DNA from: Haliea sp.
Lineage (GTDB): Bacteria > Pseudomonadota > Gammaproteobacteria > Pseudomonadales > Halieaceae
Reading direction: 5' to 3'
DNA: 64,000 nt
Assembly: GCA_002692965.1 (NCBI GenBank)
Contig: NZNC01000008.1
Location: forward strand, 56,238-120,237
The notes beneath the pieces are model-generated. The model worked only from the letters and a program-made list of their open reading frames with translations. It had not been told where the DNA came from and ran no database searches. The position numbers were made by a program, and so were the translations under genes. Shown in pieces: positions 40,072 to 51,398 of the stretch (within the stretch, counting starts at the first letter, position 1; every line of letters begins with the position of its first letter).

Positions 40072-41451
40072 ATGTTCGAGAGTCTGTCAGAACGCCTTTC
40101 CCAGAGCCTGCGCAATATCACCGGCAAGGCCAAGCTGACCGAGGAGAATATCCAGGACACCCTGCGCGAGGTGCGTCGCGCCCTGCTTGAGGCGGACGTT
40201 GCGCTGCCGGTGGTCAAGGACTTTGTCGAGGCGGTCAAGCAGCGCGCCGTCGGCCAGGAGGTCACCCGCAGCCTGAGCCCGGGTCAGGTCTTCCTGAAGA
40301 TCGTGCAGGCAGAGCTGGAGGCGGTGATGGGCTCGGCCAACGAGGGCCTTGACCTCTCTGCCCAGCCCCCCGTGGTGATTCTGATGGCGGGTCTGCAGGG
40401 CGCGGGCAAGACCACCTCGGTGGCCAAGCTGGCCAAGCTGCTGCGGGAGCGCGACAAGAAGAAGGTCACGGTGGTCAGCGCCGACGTCTACCGGCCGGCG
40501 GCGATCAAGCAGCTGGAGACCCTGGCCACGGAGGTCGGTGTCGATTTCTTCCCCAGCCAGGCGGAGCAGAAGCCGGTGGATATTGCCCGGGCGGCCATGG
40601 AGCACGCGCGGGTCAAGTTCAGCGACGTGCTCATCGTGGATACCGCGGGTCGTCTGGCCATCGACCAGGCCATGATGGCGGAGATTGCCGAGCTGCACCG
40701 GGTAACCCAGCCCACCGAGACGCTCTTCGTCGTGGATGCCATGACCGGTCAGGATGCGGCCAACACCGCCCGGGCCTTCGGCGAGGCACTGCCGCTGACC
40801 GGTGTGATCCTGACCAAGGTGGATGCCGACAGTCGCGGGGGTGCCGCCCTGTCGGTGCGCTCGGTGACCGGCAAGCCGATCAAGTTCCTCGGGGTGGGTG
40901 AAAAGACCGCGGCCCTGGACCCCTTCCACCCGGATCGCATTGCCTCGCGCATCCTCGGCATGGGGGATGTGCTGTCGCTAATCGAGGAGGCGGAGCAGAA
41001 GGTCGACCGCAAGAAGGCGGAAAAGCTCGCGCGCAAGGTCAAGAAGGGCAAGAAGTTCGATCTCGAGGATTTTCGCGACCAGTTGCAGCAGATGAACAGC
41101 ATGGGCGGCATCACCGGCATGCTGGACAAGCTCCCCGGCATGGGTGGCATGGCGCAGATGGCGCAGAAGAACCTCGACATGAAGCAGTTCCAGCGCATGG
41201 AGGCGATGATCGACTCCATGACGCCGAAGGAGCGCCGCAATCCGGACATCATCAGCGGTTCCCGCAAGCGCCGCATCACGCTGGGCTCCGGCACCCAGGT
41301 GCAGGATCTCAACCGTCTGCTGAAGCAGCACAAGCAGATGCAGAAAATGATGAAGAAGATGAAGGGCGGCGGCATGGAAAAGATGATGCGCGGGATGGGC
41401 GGCATGCTGCCCCCGGGCGGCGGGCAGGGTGGCGGCTTCCCCTTCCGCTAA
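40072..41451 (+). CDS. ffh: Signal recognition particle protein Ffh
   Basis: A 459-aa GTPase that targets nascent membrane proteins with 4.5S RNA and FtsY. N domain 1-90, G domain with GLQGAGKTT at 107-115, DTAGRLAIDQ, TKVDADSRGGAALS and VGEK, then a Met-rich M domain (about 300-459, with GGGMEKMMRGMGGM near the end). Full family length. An intrinsic terminator follows, so it is likely monocistronic. Confidence 0.98.
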   Translation: MFESLSERLSQSLRNITGKAKLTEENIQDTLREVRRALLEADVALPVVKDFVEAVKQRAVGQEVTRSLSPGQVFLKIVQAELEAVMGSANEGLDLSAQPPVVILMAGLQGAGKTTSVAKLAKLLRERDKKKVTVVSADVYRPAAIKQLETLATEVGVDFFPSQAEQKPVDIARAAMEHARVKFSDVLIVDTAGRLAIDQAMMAEIAELHRVTQPTETLFVVDAMTGQDAANTARAFGEALPLTGVILTKVDADSRGGAALSVRSVTGKPIKFLGVGEKTAALDPFHPDRIASRILGMGDVLSLIEEAEQKVDRKKAEKLARKVKKGKKFDLEDFRDQLQQMNSMGGITGMLDKLPGMGGMAQMAQKNLDMKQFQRMEAMIDSMTPKERRNPDIISGSRKRRITLGSGTQVQDLNRLLKQHKQMQKMMKKMKGGGMEKMMRGMGGMLPPGGGQGGGFPFR

Positions 41452-41466
41452 GCCCGCGCCAGTGCT

Positions 41467-41508
41467 AAAAAACTCCCCCCGGCAGGGCTTTCCCTGAGGG
41501 GGGTTTTT
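41467..41508 (+). terminator. Rho-independent terminator after ffh
   Basis: CTCCCCCC pairs with the GGGGGG-side arm, with an inner AGGG/CCCT pairing, followed by TTTTT. Classical stem plus U-tract between ffh and rpsP. Confidence 0.85.
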
Positions 41509-41610
41509 CCGTATGATACGCCACCTTTGCGGCCCTGGTGCCAGAAACAGCTGTGGATCGTGCAGCGTAATGGCTGCAGATGACACCCCACTACAGGAAT
41601 ATAGAGCAAT

Positions 41611-41865
41611 ATGGTCACAATTCGACTCTCTCGCGGCGGCGCCAAGAAGCGCCCGTTCTACCACCTGACGGTTACTGACAGCCGCCAGTCCCGGGACGGC
41701 CGTTTCATCGAGCGCGTAGGTTTCTTCAACCCGGTCGCCCGCGGCCAGGAAGTTCGCCTGAAGGTGGATGCCGAGCGTATCGCCTACTGGCAGAGCCAGG
41801 GTGCCCAGCTGTCCGGACGCGTTGCCGCGCTGGTCAAGGAAGCCGGCAAGGCCGAAGCAGCCTGA
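41611..41865 (+). CDS. rpsP: 30S ribosomal protein S16
   Basis: An 84-aa ribosomal protein, full length. [20 protein letters not shown] then [19 protein letters not shown] are the S16 signature. First gene of the conserved rpsP-rimM-trmD-rplS operon. SD AGGA about 13 bp upstream, so spacing is loose. Confidence 0.98.
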   Translation: MVTIRLSRGGAKKRPFYHLTVTDSRQSRDGRFIERVGFFNPVARGQEVRLKVDAERIAYWQSQGAQLSGRVAALVKEAGKAEAA

Positions 41866-41884
41866 GCTCGGGCTGCCCCGGTCC

Positions 41885-42442
41885 GTGAGTGACGACAGCG
41901 TGCCCGAAGACAAGCGTGACGGGCGTCTGGTTATCGGTCGCATCACGGGCTGCTACGGAATCAAGGGTTGGGTGAAGGTTCACGCCTACACCGAGCCGAT
42001 GGAAAATTTCTTCGACTACACGGGCTGGACGGTCCGGCGTCGGGGAGGCGACGAAGCCATTGAGTTTGACGCCGGCCGGCGTCACGGCAAGGGGCTGGTC
42101 GCACACATACGCGGTGTCGACGATCGCAATCAGGCCGAGACCTATCGCGGCCTGGATGTGAGCGTTCCCGCGGGCGCCCTGCCGGAACTGGACGAGGGCG
42201 AGTACTACTGGCACCAGCTGGAAGGGCTCCAGGTCTGGTGTTCCAGCCCCGAGGGGCTGGTGCTGCTCGGCGAAGTGGATCACCTGATCGACACCGGCGC
42301 CAACGACGTGCTGGTGGTCAGGCCCAGCGAGGGCAGCCTGGATCAGCGCGAACGTCTGATTCCCTGGCTGCGCGGGCAGACCGTGACCCGGGTGGATCTG
42401 GATGCGGGTTGCATTGAGGTGGACTGGTTCCCCGACGAATAG
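41885..42442 (+). CDS. rimM: Ribosome maturation factor RimM
   Basis: A 185-aa assembly factor for the 30S head. It binds S19 through its PRC-barrel. RimM N-domain LVIGRITGCYGIKGWVKVHA, PRC-barrel EGEYYWHQLEGLQVW-like segment and an ending LIPWLRGQTV, VDWFPDE. I chose GTG 41885, 20 bp after rpsP. The frame from 41768 overlaps rpsP and is rejected. Confidence 0.96.
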   Translation: MSDDSVPEDKRDGRLVIGRITGCYGIKGWVKVHAYTEPMENFFDYTGWTVRRRGGDEAIEFDAGRRHGKGLVAHIRGVDDRNQAETYRGLDVSVPAGALPELDEGEYYWHQLEGLQVWCSSPEGLVLLGEVDHLIDTGANDVLVVRPSEGSLDQRERLIPWLRGQTVTRVDLDAGCIEVDWFPDE

Positions 42443-42471
42443 TCGCCGGGTAGTGGAGTGGGCGAGGCAAC

Positions 42472-43215
42472 ATGCATATTAGTGTGGTCAGCCTGTTTCC
42501 CGAGATGTTTGCCGCCCTCAGCGACAGCGGTGTGACCGGGCGGGCGGTGCAGCAGGGCCAGGTAAAACTGGCCTTTAGCAACCCGCGGGCCTTCACCCAC
42601 GATCGCCATCGCACTGTGGACGATCGCCCCTTTGGCGGTGGCCCGGGCATGGTGATGAAGCCCGAGCCGCTGCACCAGGCCATCGCCGAGGCCAGGCAGG
42701 AGGCCGGTGAGGGGGCCAGGGTGGTGTACCTGTCACCCCAGGGGCGTCGGCTGACCCACGCCAGGGTGCTGGAGCTTGCCGCGCTGCCGGCTCTGGTGCT
42801 GGTGGCGGGGCGCTACGAGGGCATCGACGAGCGGGTGATACAGGCCGATGTCGATGAAGAAGTGTCGATCGGCGACTATGTGCTGAGCGGGGGTGAACTC
42901 GCCGCCATGGTCCTGATGGACGCGGTAATCCGGCAGTTGCCGGGGGTGCTGGGCCACGCCCAGTCGGCGCAGGAGGATTCCTTCGCCGATGGTTTGCTGG
43001 ACTGCCCCCACTATACCCGCCCGGAAGAGTGGGCGGGTTGTGTAGTACCCGAAGTTTTGCTCAGCGGGGATCATGCACGGATCCGCCGCTGGCGTCTCAA
43101 GCAGGCGCTGGGTCGTACGCTGGAGCGGCGGCCGGATCTGCTCGAGGGCCGGGTGATGACACCCGAGGAAGAGGAATTGCTGGCGCTTTACCGCCAGGAA
43201 CAGCAACAGGATTAA
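42472..43215 (+). CDS. trmD: tRNA (guanine-N1)-methyltransferase
   Basis: A 247-aa trefoil-knot (SPOUT) methyltransferase making m1G37. Signatures are [40 protein letters not shown] and the knot region [19 protein letters not shown]. Full length, third gene in the rpsP operon. Confidence 0.98.
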   Translation: MHISVVSLFPEMFAALSDSGVTGRAVQQGQVKLAFSNPRAFTHDRHRTVDDRPFGGGPGMVMKPEPLHQAIAEARQEAGEGARVVYLSPQGRRLTHARVLELAALPALVLVAGRYEGIDERVIQADVDEEVSIGDYVLSGGELAAMVLMDAVIRQLPGVLGHAQSAQEDSFADGLLDCPHYTRPEEWAGCVVPEVLLSGDHARIRRWRLKQALGRTLERRPDLLEGRVMTPEEEELLALYRQEQQQD

Positions 43216-43260
43216 CTCGCTAGCTGTGAAGCTACGCACAGTCGACAACAGGAGCACGCC

Positions 43261-43617
43261 ATGAGCACCAACAAGATCATTTCCCAGCTCGATGCAGAGC
43301 AGATGCAAAAGGACCTGCCGGAGTTCAGCCCCGGTGACACCGTGGTCGTGCAAGTGCGTGTCAAGGAAGGCAACCGCGAGCGTCTGCAGGCCTTCGAGGG
43401 TGTCTGCATTGCCAAGCGCAACCGCGGCCTGAACTCGGCGTTCACCGTGCGCAAGATTTCCCACGGTGTCGGCGTGGAGCGTACCTTCCAGGCCTACAGC
43501 CCGCTGGTCGAGAGTGTCTCCGTGAAGCGTCGCGGCGACGTACGCCAGGCCAAGCTGTACTACCTGCGCGAGCTGTCCGGCAAGGCCGCCCGCATCAAGG
43601 AAAAGCTCTCCAGCTAA
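43261..43617 (+). CDS. rplS: 50S ribosomal protein L19
   Basis: A 118-aa ribosomal protein at the subunit interface. [20 protein letters not shown] then [18 protein letters not shown] and [16 protein letters not shown] are diagnostic. SD CAGGAG about 6 bp before the ATG. Last gene of the operon, followed by a terminator. Confidence 0.98.
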   Translation: MSTNKIISQLDAEQMQKDLPEFSPGDTVVVQVRVKEGNRERLQAFEGVCIAKRNRGLNSAFTVRKISHGVGVERTFQAYSPLVESVSVKRRGDVRQAKLYYLRELSGKAARIKEKLSS

Positions 43618-43667
43618 GACGCCCACACGCGGTGCTGTTTTTGCTCCGCGTTGTCGGCTTATCCGTG

Positions 43668-43706
43668 AAGCGCCCAAACCGCCGGGAGGTGGTCTGGGCG
43701 CTTTCT
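43668..43706 (+). terminator. Rho-independent terminator after rplS
   Basis: AAGCGCCCA pairs with TGGGCGCTT, and inside it ACCGCC pairs with GGTGGT around a short GGGA loop. A short T-run follows. Ends the rpsP-rimM-trmD-rplS unit. Confidence 0.85.
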
Positions 43707-43743
43707 CGTGCCTGGAAAACGGGTGCATGCTACAGTTTTCGTC

Positions 43744-44664
43744 ATGAGTGAACTGCCCCGACACCCGGCCCCTGCCGTCGATGCCGAGGTGGCTGCCTAT
43801 CTCGACGCGCTGTGGATAGAGCGCGGCTTGAGCGACAACACCCTGGCCGCCTACCGACGGGACCTGATGCAGTACCGTCTCTGGCTGGGCGAGCGCGGTC
43901 GCCCCGGTCTGCTGCACGCGGATGCGGGTGACCTGCAGGCCTGGCTGGGCCATTGCCTGGGCAGTGGTCGATCGCCGCGTTCCTCGGCCCGCATGCTGTC
44001 GTGTCTGCGCGGCTTCTATCGCTACCAGGTGCGGGAGGGGCGGCTCGCCGACGATCCCTCGGCGGCTATCGACAGCCCGCGACTGGGGCGGCCGCTGCCC
44101 CGGTCCCTGTCAGAGCGCGATGTCGAGGCTCTGCTGGCAGCCCCCGACAGTGAGCGCCCCCTCGAGTGCCGCGACCGGGCCATGCTCGAGCTGTTGTATG
44201 CCTGTGGCCTGCGCGTCTCCGAGCTGGTCGGCCTGCGTGTCGATCAGGTCAGCTTCAATCAGGGGGTGGTGCGCGTTGTCGGCAAGGGCAGCAAGGAGCG
44301 CCTGGTGCCCATGGGTGAGGAGGCGCTGGCCTGGCTGCGGGTATACCTGGGTGGACCGCGCGCCGCGTTATTGGGGGCTTGCCTCAGCGATGCCCTGTTT
44401 CCCGGCAGGCAGGGGGCGGCGATGACTCGCCAGGCCTTCTGGTATCGTATTAAACTCTATGCTCAGCGCGCGGGCATTCGGGCGCCGTTGTCGCCACACA
44501 CCCTGCGCCACGCGTTCGCCACGCATTTGCTCAACCACGGCGCCGACTTGCGCGTGGTGCAGATGTTGTTGGGGCACAGTGACCTGAGTACCACGCAGAT
44601 ATACACCCACGTGGCCCGGCAGCGCCTGCAGGATCTGCATGCCCGCCACCATCCCCGCGGCTGA
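43744..44664 (+). CDS. xerD: Tyrosine recombinase XerD
   Basis: A 306-aa recombinase resolving chromosome dimers at dif with XerC. Core-binding domain 1-115, catalytic domain 120-306 with Arg157 (ACGLRVSEL), Lys181, His252 and Arg255 (PHTLRHAFATH), His278 (LLGHSDLSTTQIY) and nucleophile Tyr287. Placement directly upstream of dsbC is the usual gammaproteobacterial context of xerD and favours XerD over XerC. ATG 43744 chosen for family length. Confidence 0.95.
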   Translation: MSELPRHPAPAVDAEVAAYLDALWIERGLSDNTLAAYRRDLMQYRLWLGERGRPGLLHADAGDLQAWLGHCLGSGRSPRSSARMLSCLRGFYRYQVREGRLADDPSAAIDSPRLGRPLPRSLSERDVEALLAAPDSERPLECRDRAMLELLYACGLRVSELVGLRVDQVSFNQGVVRVVGKGSKERLVPMGEEALAWLRVYLGGPRAALLGACLSDALFPGRQGAAMTRQAFWYRIKLYAQRAGIRAPLSPHTLRHAFATHLLNHGADLRVVQMLLGHSDLSTTQIYTHVARQRLQDLHARHHPRG

Positions 44665-44744
44665 TGGAACTTGTGCCGGCTCCGCGGCTCCAAAGCGCGG
44701 GGCCGGACTGTGACACGGCTGTGTTGTTGACAAGAGGAAGGACC

Positions 44745-45491
44745 ATGATTGCCCGATTGATTGCCCTGATACTCACCGTGACTGCACTGCTGGGGCCGGT
44801 GGCTGCCCGGGCCGAGGGCGTTTCCGACGCGGATCGCGAGCGCCTGCGGGAGGCACTCGAGGTTCCCGGGAGCGGCCTGACGGTGGGCGAGGTGCGGGCC
44901 AGCGAGATGCCCGGCCTTTACGAGGTGCAGTTCAAGGAGGGCCCGCTGGTCTATTCGACCCCCGATGGCAGTTTTTTCATTGTCGGGGACCTGTTTACCG
45001 TGGGACCCAAGGGTTTCGTCAATCTGGCCGAGAAGCGCCGCGATGGCGAGCGCGCCAAGCAGCTGGCCGCACTGGATACCGACGAGCTGATTGTTTTCCC
45101 GGCGCAGGGCGAGCCCCGCGCCCACATCACCGTGTTTACTGACATCACCTGTTTTTACTGCCAGAAGCTGCACCGCGAAGTACCCGCACTGAACGAGCGG
45201 GGCATTGAGGTACGCTACGCGGCCTATCCTCGTGCAGGGGTCGGCTCGGAGGGCTATCGCAAGCTGGCCACGGCCTGGTGCGCGGAGAACAAGCAGGACG
45301 CGCTCACGCGGATGAAGCAGGGCGAAGATCTTCCGCAGAACCTCTGCGAAGATCAGCCCGTGGCCGACCATTACGAGTTGGGGCAGGCGCTGGGTGTGCG
45401 CGGAACCCCTGCGATTATTAGCGAGAGCGGACAGATGATCCCGGGCTACCAGTCCGCCGACGAGCTGATGGTGACCCTCGGCCTGGACTGA
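44745..45491 (+). CDS. dsbC: Thiol:disulfide interchange protein DsbC
   Basis: A 248-aa periplasmic disulfide isomerase. Signal peptide 1-23 (ending ARA), dimerisation domain about 25-85, thioredoxin domain with active site CFYC at 136-139 (E. coli has CGYC), a second disulfide pair Cys179-Cys201 and cis-Pro in GVRGTPAII. SD AGAGGAAGG before the ATG at 44745. Longer frames overlap xerD. Kept reduced by DsbD, not in the window. Confidence 0.95.
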   Translation: MIARLIALILTVTALLGPVAARAEGVSDADRERLREALEVPGSGLTVGEVRASEMPGLYEVQFKEGPLVYSTPDGSFFIVGDLFTVGPKGFVNLAEKRRDGERAKQLAALDTDELIVFPAQGEPRAHITVFTDITCFYCQKLHREVPALNERGIEVRYAAYPRAGVGSEGYRKLATAWCAENKQDALTRMKQGEDLPQNLCEDQPVADHYELGQALGVRGTPAIISESGQMIPGYQSADELMVTLGLD

Positions 45492-45515
45492 TTGCCGCGG
45501 CGAAACCGTCTTCAA

Positions 45516-45545
45516 CCGCCCCCTCGCGTTGACAGCCGGGGGCGG
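45516..45545. terminator. GC-rich inverted repeat after dsbC
   Basis: CCGCCCCC and GGGGGCGG form a perfect 8-bp stem around a 14-nt loop. The loop contains the TTGACA proposed as -35 of the next gene. No U-tract, so termination is uncertain. Confidence 0.4.
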
Positions 45546-45557
45546 ACTCAGTACTGT
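45529..45557 (+). promoter_or_regulatory. Possible promoter of the aminotransferase gene
   Basis: TTGACA (45529-45534), 17-bp spacer, TACTGT (45552-45557). The -35 is perfect and the -10 is weak. It lies 54 bp before the GTG start. Confidence 0.4.
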
Positions 45558-45610
45558 TTGCCACCTTTTCTATATGCGGTCACGCGACCGCCCAACCGGG
45601 TTCAGACGAC

Positions 45611-46810
45611 GTGGAAAACCAGTTTCGGCGCATTGAGCGCCTGCCCCCCTATGTATTCAATATCATCGGCGAGCTGAAGAAGCAGGCGCGAGCGGCGGGG
45701 CAGGATGTGATCGATTTCGGCATGGGCAACCCCGACCAGCCGACTCCCCAGCACATCGTCGACAAGATGGTGGAGACCGCGCGCCGCGGCGATACTCACC
45801 GCTATTCCCAGTCCAAGGGCATTCCGCGTCTGCGCAAGGCGATCTGCGATTGGTACCAGCGTCGCTATGACGTCAGCCTGGACCCGGAAACCGAAGCGAT
45901 CGTTACCCTGGGCTCCAAGGAAGGCCTGGCGCACCTGGCGCTTGCCACCACCGGGCCGGGTGATGCGATCCTGGTACCCAATCCCGCGTACCCGATCCAT
46001 CCCTACGGCTTCGTGATCTCCGGGGCGGATATCCGCCATGTGCCCATGGGCAACAACGAGGAGGATTTCTTCACCGAGTTGGAAAACGCCATCCGCAACA
46101 GCTGGCCGAAGCCGAAAATGCTGGTGCTGAGTTTTCCCTCCAATCCGACGGGGCAGGTGGTCGAGCTCGAGTTCTACGAGCGCGTGGTGGCGATTGCCCG
46201 GGAACATCAGATCTGGGTGGTGCAGGATCTTGCCTATGCCGACCTGTGTTTCGATGGCTATGTCGCACCCTCAATCCTGCAGGTCGAAGGTGCCCGCGAC
46301 GTCGCAGTCGAATTTTTCAGCATGTCCAAGAGCTACAATATGCCCGGCTGGCGTGTCGGTTTCTGCTGCGGCAACCGCGAGCTGGTCGGCGCCCTGGCGC
46401 GAATCAAATCCTACCTGGACTACGGCATGTTCACGCCGATCCAGGTTGCGGCGATTGCGGCCCTCGAGGGGGATCAGAGTTGCGTGGCGGAGATTACCGC
46501 CATGTACAAGGCCCGTCGCGACGTGCTTTGCAGTGGTCTGAACGCCCTGGGTTGGCCGGTGACACCGCCGCGGGCGACCATGTTTGTCTGGGCGCGCATT
46601 CCCGATTTCTATCAGGAAATGGGATCGCTGGAATTCAGCAAGAAACTGCTCCAGGAAGCACAGGTTGCGGTATCCCCCGGCGTGGGCTTTGGTGAGTATG
46701 GCGAAGGCTACGTGCGCTTCGGCCTGATCGAGAATGAACATCGTACCCGCCAGGCACTGCGCAATATCAAGCGCATGTTCCGACAGGATGGCCATCTGGC
46801 GGGTCAGTGA
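45611..46810 (+). CDS. alaC: Class I aminotransferase, alanine transaminase AlaC-like
   Basis: A 399-aa PLP aminotransferase. N-terminal [13 protein letters not shown] and [14 protein letters not shown], substrate/PLP motif [19 protein letters not shown] and PLP lysine Lys240 in [15 protein letters not shown]. These features are those of the AlaC/YfdZ group, which makes alanine from pyruvate and glutamate. It lies 7 bp upstream of hom, so probably co-transcribed with hom-thrC. GTG start. Specificity by family only. Confidence 0.88.
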   Translation: MENQFRRIERLPPYVFNIIGELKKQARAAGQDVIDFGMGNPDQPTPQHIVDKMVETARRGDTHRYSQSKGIPRLRKAICDWYQRRYDVSLDPETEAIVTLGSKEGLAHLALATTGPGDAILVPNPAYPIHPYGFVISGADIRHVPMGNNEEDFFTELENAIRNSWPKPKMLVLSFPSNPTGQVVELEFYERVVAIAREHQIWVVQDLAYADLCFDGYVAPSILQVEGARDVAVEFFSMSKSYNMPGWRVGFCCGNRELVGALARIKSYLDYGMFTPIQVAAIAALEGDQSCVAEITAMYKARRDVLCSGLNALGWPVTPPRATMFVWARIPDFYQEMGSLEFSKKLLQEAQVAVSPGVGFGEYGEGYVRFGLIENEHRTRQALRNIKRMFRQDGHLAGQ

Positions 46811-46817
46811 GGAGAGC

Positions 46818-48137
<1,320 letters not shown>

Positions 48138-48152
48138 CAGGCAGGACACAAC

Positions 48153-49550
48153 GTGAAATACATCAGTACCCGGGGCCAGGCCCCCACCCTGAACTTCGAG
48201 GAAGTCCTGCTGACCGGCCTGGCCTCCGACGGCGGCCTGTATGTGCCCGAGCGCCTGCCCACCTTCACGCGCGACGAGATCGCCGAGATGGCGAGTCTCA
48301 ATTATCCGCAGTTGGCGGAGCGCATCATTGCGCCCTTCGTGGCGGACAGCATCCCCGCCGACGATCTGCGCCAGCTGATCCACGACACCTACGCCGTATT
48401 CCGCCACAACGCCGTGGCCCCCCTGACCCAGATTGCGCACAACCAGTTTGTGCTGGAGCTCTTCCACGGCCCCACCCTGGCGTTCAAGGATTTCGCCCTG
48501 CAGCTCCTGGGCCGTTTGCTGGACTATGTCCTCGAGCGACGGCACCAGAAGGTGGTGATCATGGGGGCGACCTCCGGTGATACCGGCTCCGCTGCCATTG
48601 AAGGCTGCAAGCGTTGCAAGAATATCGATATCTTCATTCTGCACCCCCACCAGCGGGTTTCCGAGGTGCAGCGCCGGCAGATGACCACGGTGGTGGGTGA
48701 CAACATCCACAATCTGGCTCTCGAGGGCAACTTCGACGACTGCCAGGCCATGGTCAAGGCCAGCTTCAACCAGCGCGGCTTCCTGCCGGAGGATCGCGCC
48801 CTGGTGGCAGTCAACTCGATCAACTGGGCGCGCATCATGGCCCAGATTGTCTACTACTTCTACGCCGGCCTCGCCCTGGGGGCACCGGGCCGCCCGGTGG
48901 CCTTCTCGGTACCCACCGGGAATTTCGGCGATATCTTCGCCGGCTACCTCGCCCGGCAGATGGGGCTGCCGGTGGCGCAGCTGATTATCGCCACCAACCG
49001 CAACGATGTCCTGCACCGGGTCATGACCAGCGGCAGCTACGGCCGTCAGACCCTGGAGCACAGCCTGTCGCCGAGCATGGACATTACTGTCTCGTCGAAC
49101 TTCGAGCGCCTGCTGTTCGACCTCTACGACCGTGACGGTGCGGCGGTTGCCGCCTTGATGCGCGACTTCGATCAGGGCGACATCCATTTCTCCGAGCAGG
49201 CCATGCAGCGCGCCCGCGAGCTGTTCAGCAGCCATCGGGTGTCCGACGAGGAGACCTGCGCCCAGATCGCGGCCACCTGGCGTGACTGCGAATACCTGCT
49301 CGACCCCCACAGCGCCATTGGCGTCAAGGCGGCCCTGGCGTCGGGGCTCGACCGGCAGGTGCCGGTGGTGACCCTGGCCACCGCGCATCCGGCCAAGTTC
49401 CCCCAGGCGATTCAGCGGGCGGAAATCGGTGTCGAGCCGCCTCTGCCCTTGCACCTCGCCGATCTTTTCGACCGCAGCGAGCGCTTCGAGGTGCTGCCCA
49501 ACGATCTCTCGGCGGTACAGTCCTTCATGGCGAACAACCTCGGCGCCTGA
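48153..49550 (+). CDS. thrC: Threonine synthase
   Basis: A 465-aa PLP enzyme converting O-phosphohomoserine to threonine. N-terminal KYISTRGQAP and ASDGGLYVPE, PLP lysine Lys112 in TLAFKDFALQ, GATSGDTGSAAIEG phosphate loop and SVPTGNFGDIFAGY. Full length for the long ThrC class. GTG start. Confidence 0.97.
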   Translation: MKYISTRGQAPTLNFEEVLLTGLASDGGLYVPERLPTFTRDEIAEMASLNYPQLAERIIAPFVADSIPADDLRQLIHDTYAVFRHNAVAPLTQIAHNQFVLELFHGPTLAFKDFALQLLGRLLDYVLERRHQKVVIMGATSGDTGSAAIEGCKRCKNIDIFILHPHQRVSEVQRRQMTTVVGDNIHNLALEGNFDDCQAMVKASFNQRGFLPEDRALVAVNSINWARIMAQIVYYFYAGLALGAPGRPVAFSVPTGNFGDIFAGYLARQMGLPVAQLIIATNRNDVLHRVMTSGSYGRQTLEHSLSPSMDITVSSNFERLLFDLYDRDGAAVAALMRDFDQGDIHFSEQAMQRARELFSSHRVSDEETCAQIAATWRDCEYLLDPHSAIGVKAALASGLDRQVPVVTLATAHPAKFPQAIQRAEIGVEPPLPLHLADLFDRSERFEVLPNDLSAVQSFMANNLGA

Positions 49551-49557
49551 GGCGCCG

Positions 49558-51306
49558 ATGGTTTCCCGACAGCTTCGTCGCCGCGATTCCGGCGCCGCCC
49601 CCGAGCTGGAGCAGTCGGGGCTGCACCCCCTGCTGGCGCGTCTGTATCGCGCCCGGGGAATGCAGTCGGCGGAAGATGTTGACCTGTCCCTGAAGCGTCT
49701 GCTGCCTCCCTGCCAGTTGCGCGGAGCAGATGCCGCTGCCCGCCTGCTTGCAGATGCTCTCGCCGCCAATCAGCGCCTGTTGGTGGTGGGGGACTTCGAT
49801 GCCGACGGCGCCACCAGTACCGCCCTGGCACTCTTGGCCCTGCGGGCCTTGGGCGCGGCTTCGGTCGATTTCCTGGTACCCAATCGCTTCGAGTATGGCT
49901 ACGGGTTGACCCCGGAAATTGTCGCCCTCGCCGCCGAGCGTTCCCCCGACCTGATCATCACCGTGGACAACGGTATTTCCAGTCTGGAGGGGGTCCGCGC
50001 GGCGCGGGATCTGGGCATTGCCACGCTGGTGACCGATCACCACCTGGCGGGTGCCGAGCTTCCGGCCGCCGATGTGATTGTCAATCCCAACCAGCCGGGC
50101 TGCGAATTCCCCAGCAAGGCGATCGCAGGGGTCGGGGTGATGTTCTATGTCTTGCTGGCCCTGCGGGCGGAGCTGCGCACGCGGGACTGGTTCCGCCAGC
50201 GCGGGATGACCGAACCCAACCTGGGGGAATACCTGGACCTGGTGGCGCTGGGCACGGTGGCCGACGTTGTCCCCTTGGATGCCAACAACCGCATCCTGGT
50301 TGCCGCGGGCCTGGCGCGTATTCGCGCCCGGCGGGCGCGGCCTGGCATCCTGGCTCTGCTCGAGGCAGGCAAGCGCAACCCGGCGAGTGTCGTCGCCAGT
50401 GACCTCGGTTTTGCCGTCGGCCCGCGCCTTAACGCCGCGGGTCGTCTGCAGGACATGGCGATCGGTATCGAATGTCTGCTCTGTGACGATGTGCCACGGG
50501 CCGCCGCCATGGCTGCCCAGCTGGAAGCCCTGAATGCGGAGCGCCGCAACATTGAACGCGGCATGCAGGACGAGGCCCTGGTGGTGCTCGCCTCCCTGGA
50601 CCTGCACCACCACGACAGCGCCGACCTGCCGCCGGCAGTGACGCTGTTTGAACCCGGTTGGCACCAGGGGGTGGTGGGTATCGTGGCCTCGCGCATCAAG
50701 GACCGCCTGCACCGGCCGGTGATCGCCTTTGCCGAGTCGGAACCGGGCAGCGATGAACTCAAGGGCTCTGCCCGTTCCATCCAGGGCATCCACATTCGCG
50801 ATGTCCTGGACGCGGTGGCCACCCGCCACCCGGGCCTGCTATCGCGTTTCGGTGGCCACGCCATGGCGGCGGGCCTCAGCCTGCCCCGCGCTCATTACAC
50901 GGATTTTGCCGAGGCCTTCGTGGCCGAAGTGGGGCGCCACGCCCGTGACTTGGACCTGCAGGCGATCATCGAAACCGATGGCGAATTGCCGGGCAGCGAT
51001 ATGCACCTGGAGCTGGCCGAGCTGCTGCGCTATGCCGGCCCCTGGGGCCAGCACTTCCCGGAGCCCTGCTTCGACGGGCGCTTCCGCATCGTGCAACAGC
51101 GCCTGGTGGGCGAGCGGCACCTGAAGCTGGTGCTGCAGCCCGATGCGGGTGACGTGGTGGATGCCATTGCCTTCAATATCGACACCGAGCGCTGGCCCGA
51201 TCCCGGTGTCGAGTGGGTTGAAGCGGTGTATCGACTGGATGTGAACGAGTTCCGCGGGCGCCGTGGCCTGCAACTGGTGGTGGAGCAGCTGGAGGCGCTG
51301 TCGTAG
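49558..51306 (+). CDS. recJ: Single-strand-specific exonuclease RecJ
   Basis: A 582-aa 5'-3' ssDNA exonuclease of the DHH family. Motif I GDFDADGATSTA (78-89), DNGISS, DHH at 160-162 and ALGTVADVVPL. Then RLNAAGRLQD and the DHHA1 domain RFGGHAMAAGLS. The start at 49558 lies 8 bp after thrC. The longer frame overlaps thrC and is rejected. Slight C-terminal OB-domain as in Ec RecJ. Confidence 0.96.
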   Translation: MVSRQLRRRDSGAAPELEQSGLHPLLARLYRARGMQSAEDVDLSLKRLLPPCQLRGADAAARLLADALAANQRLLVVGDFDADGATSTALALLALRALGAASVDFLVPNRFEYGYGLTPEIVALAAERSPDLIITVDNGISSLEGVRAARDLGIATLVTDHHLAGAELPAADVIVNPNQPGCEFPSKAIAGVGVMFYVLLALRAELRTRDWFRQRGMTEPNLGEYLDLVALGTVADVVPLDANNRILVAAGLARIRARRARPGILALLEAGKRNPASVVASDLGFAVGPRLNAAGRLQDMAIGIECLLCDDVPRAAAMAAQLEALNAERRNIERGMQDEALVVLASLDLHHHDSADLPPAVTLFEPGWHQGVVGIVASRIKDRLHRPVIAFAESEPGSDELKGSARSIQGIHIRDVLDAVATRHPGLLSRFGGHAMAAGLSLPRAHYTDFAEAFVAEVGRHARDLDLQAIIETDGELPGSDMHLELAELLRYAGPWGQHFPEPCFDGRFRIVQQRLVGERHLKLVLQPDAGDVVDAIAFNIDTERWPDPGVEWVEAVYRLDVNEFRGRRGLQLVVEQLEALS

Positions 51307-51362
51307 TCCGGGTGCCGAGTCCGAAAGCGGCGGCTGGTTAGACCTGAAACCCCCGCCTGCGG

Positions 51363-51368
51363 TACACT
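51363..51368 (+). promoter_or_regulatory. Possible -10 element of prfB
   Basis: TACACT, 31 bp before the prfB ATG. A TTAGAC sits 19 bp upstream. Weak support. Confidence 0.35.
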
Positions 51369-51398
51369 GCGCGCCTTTTTGCAGTGGAACGTCTTGCC

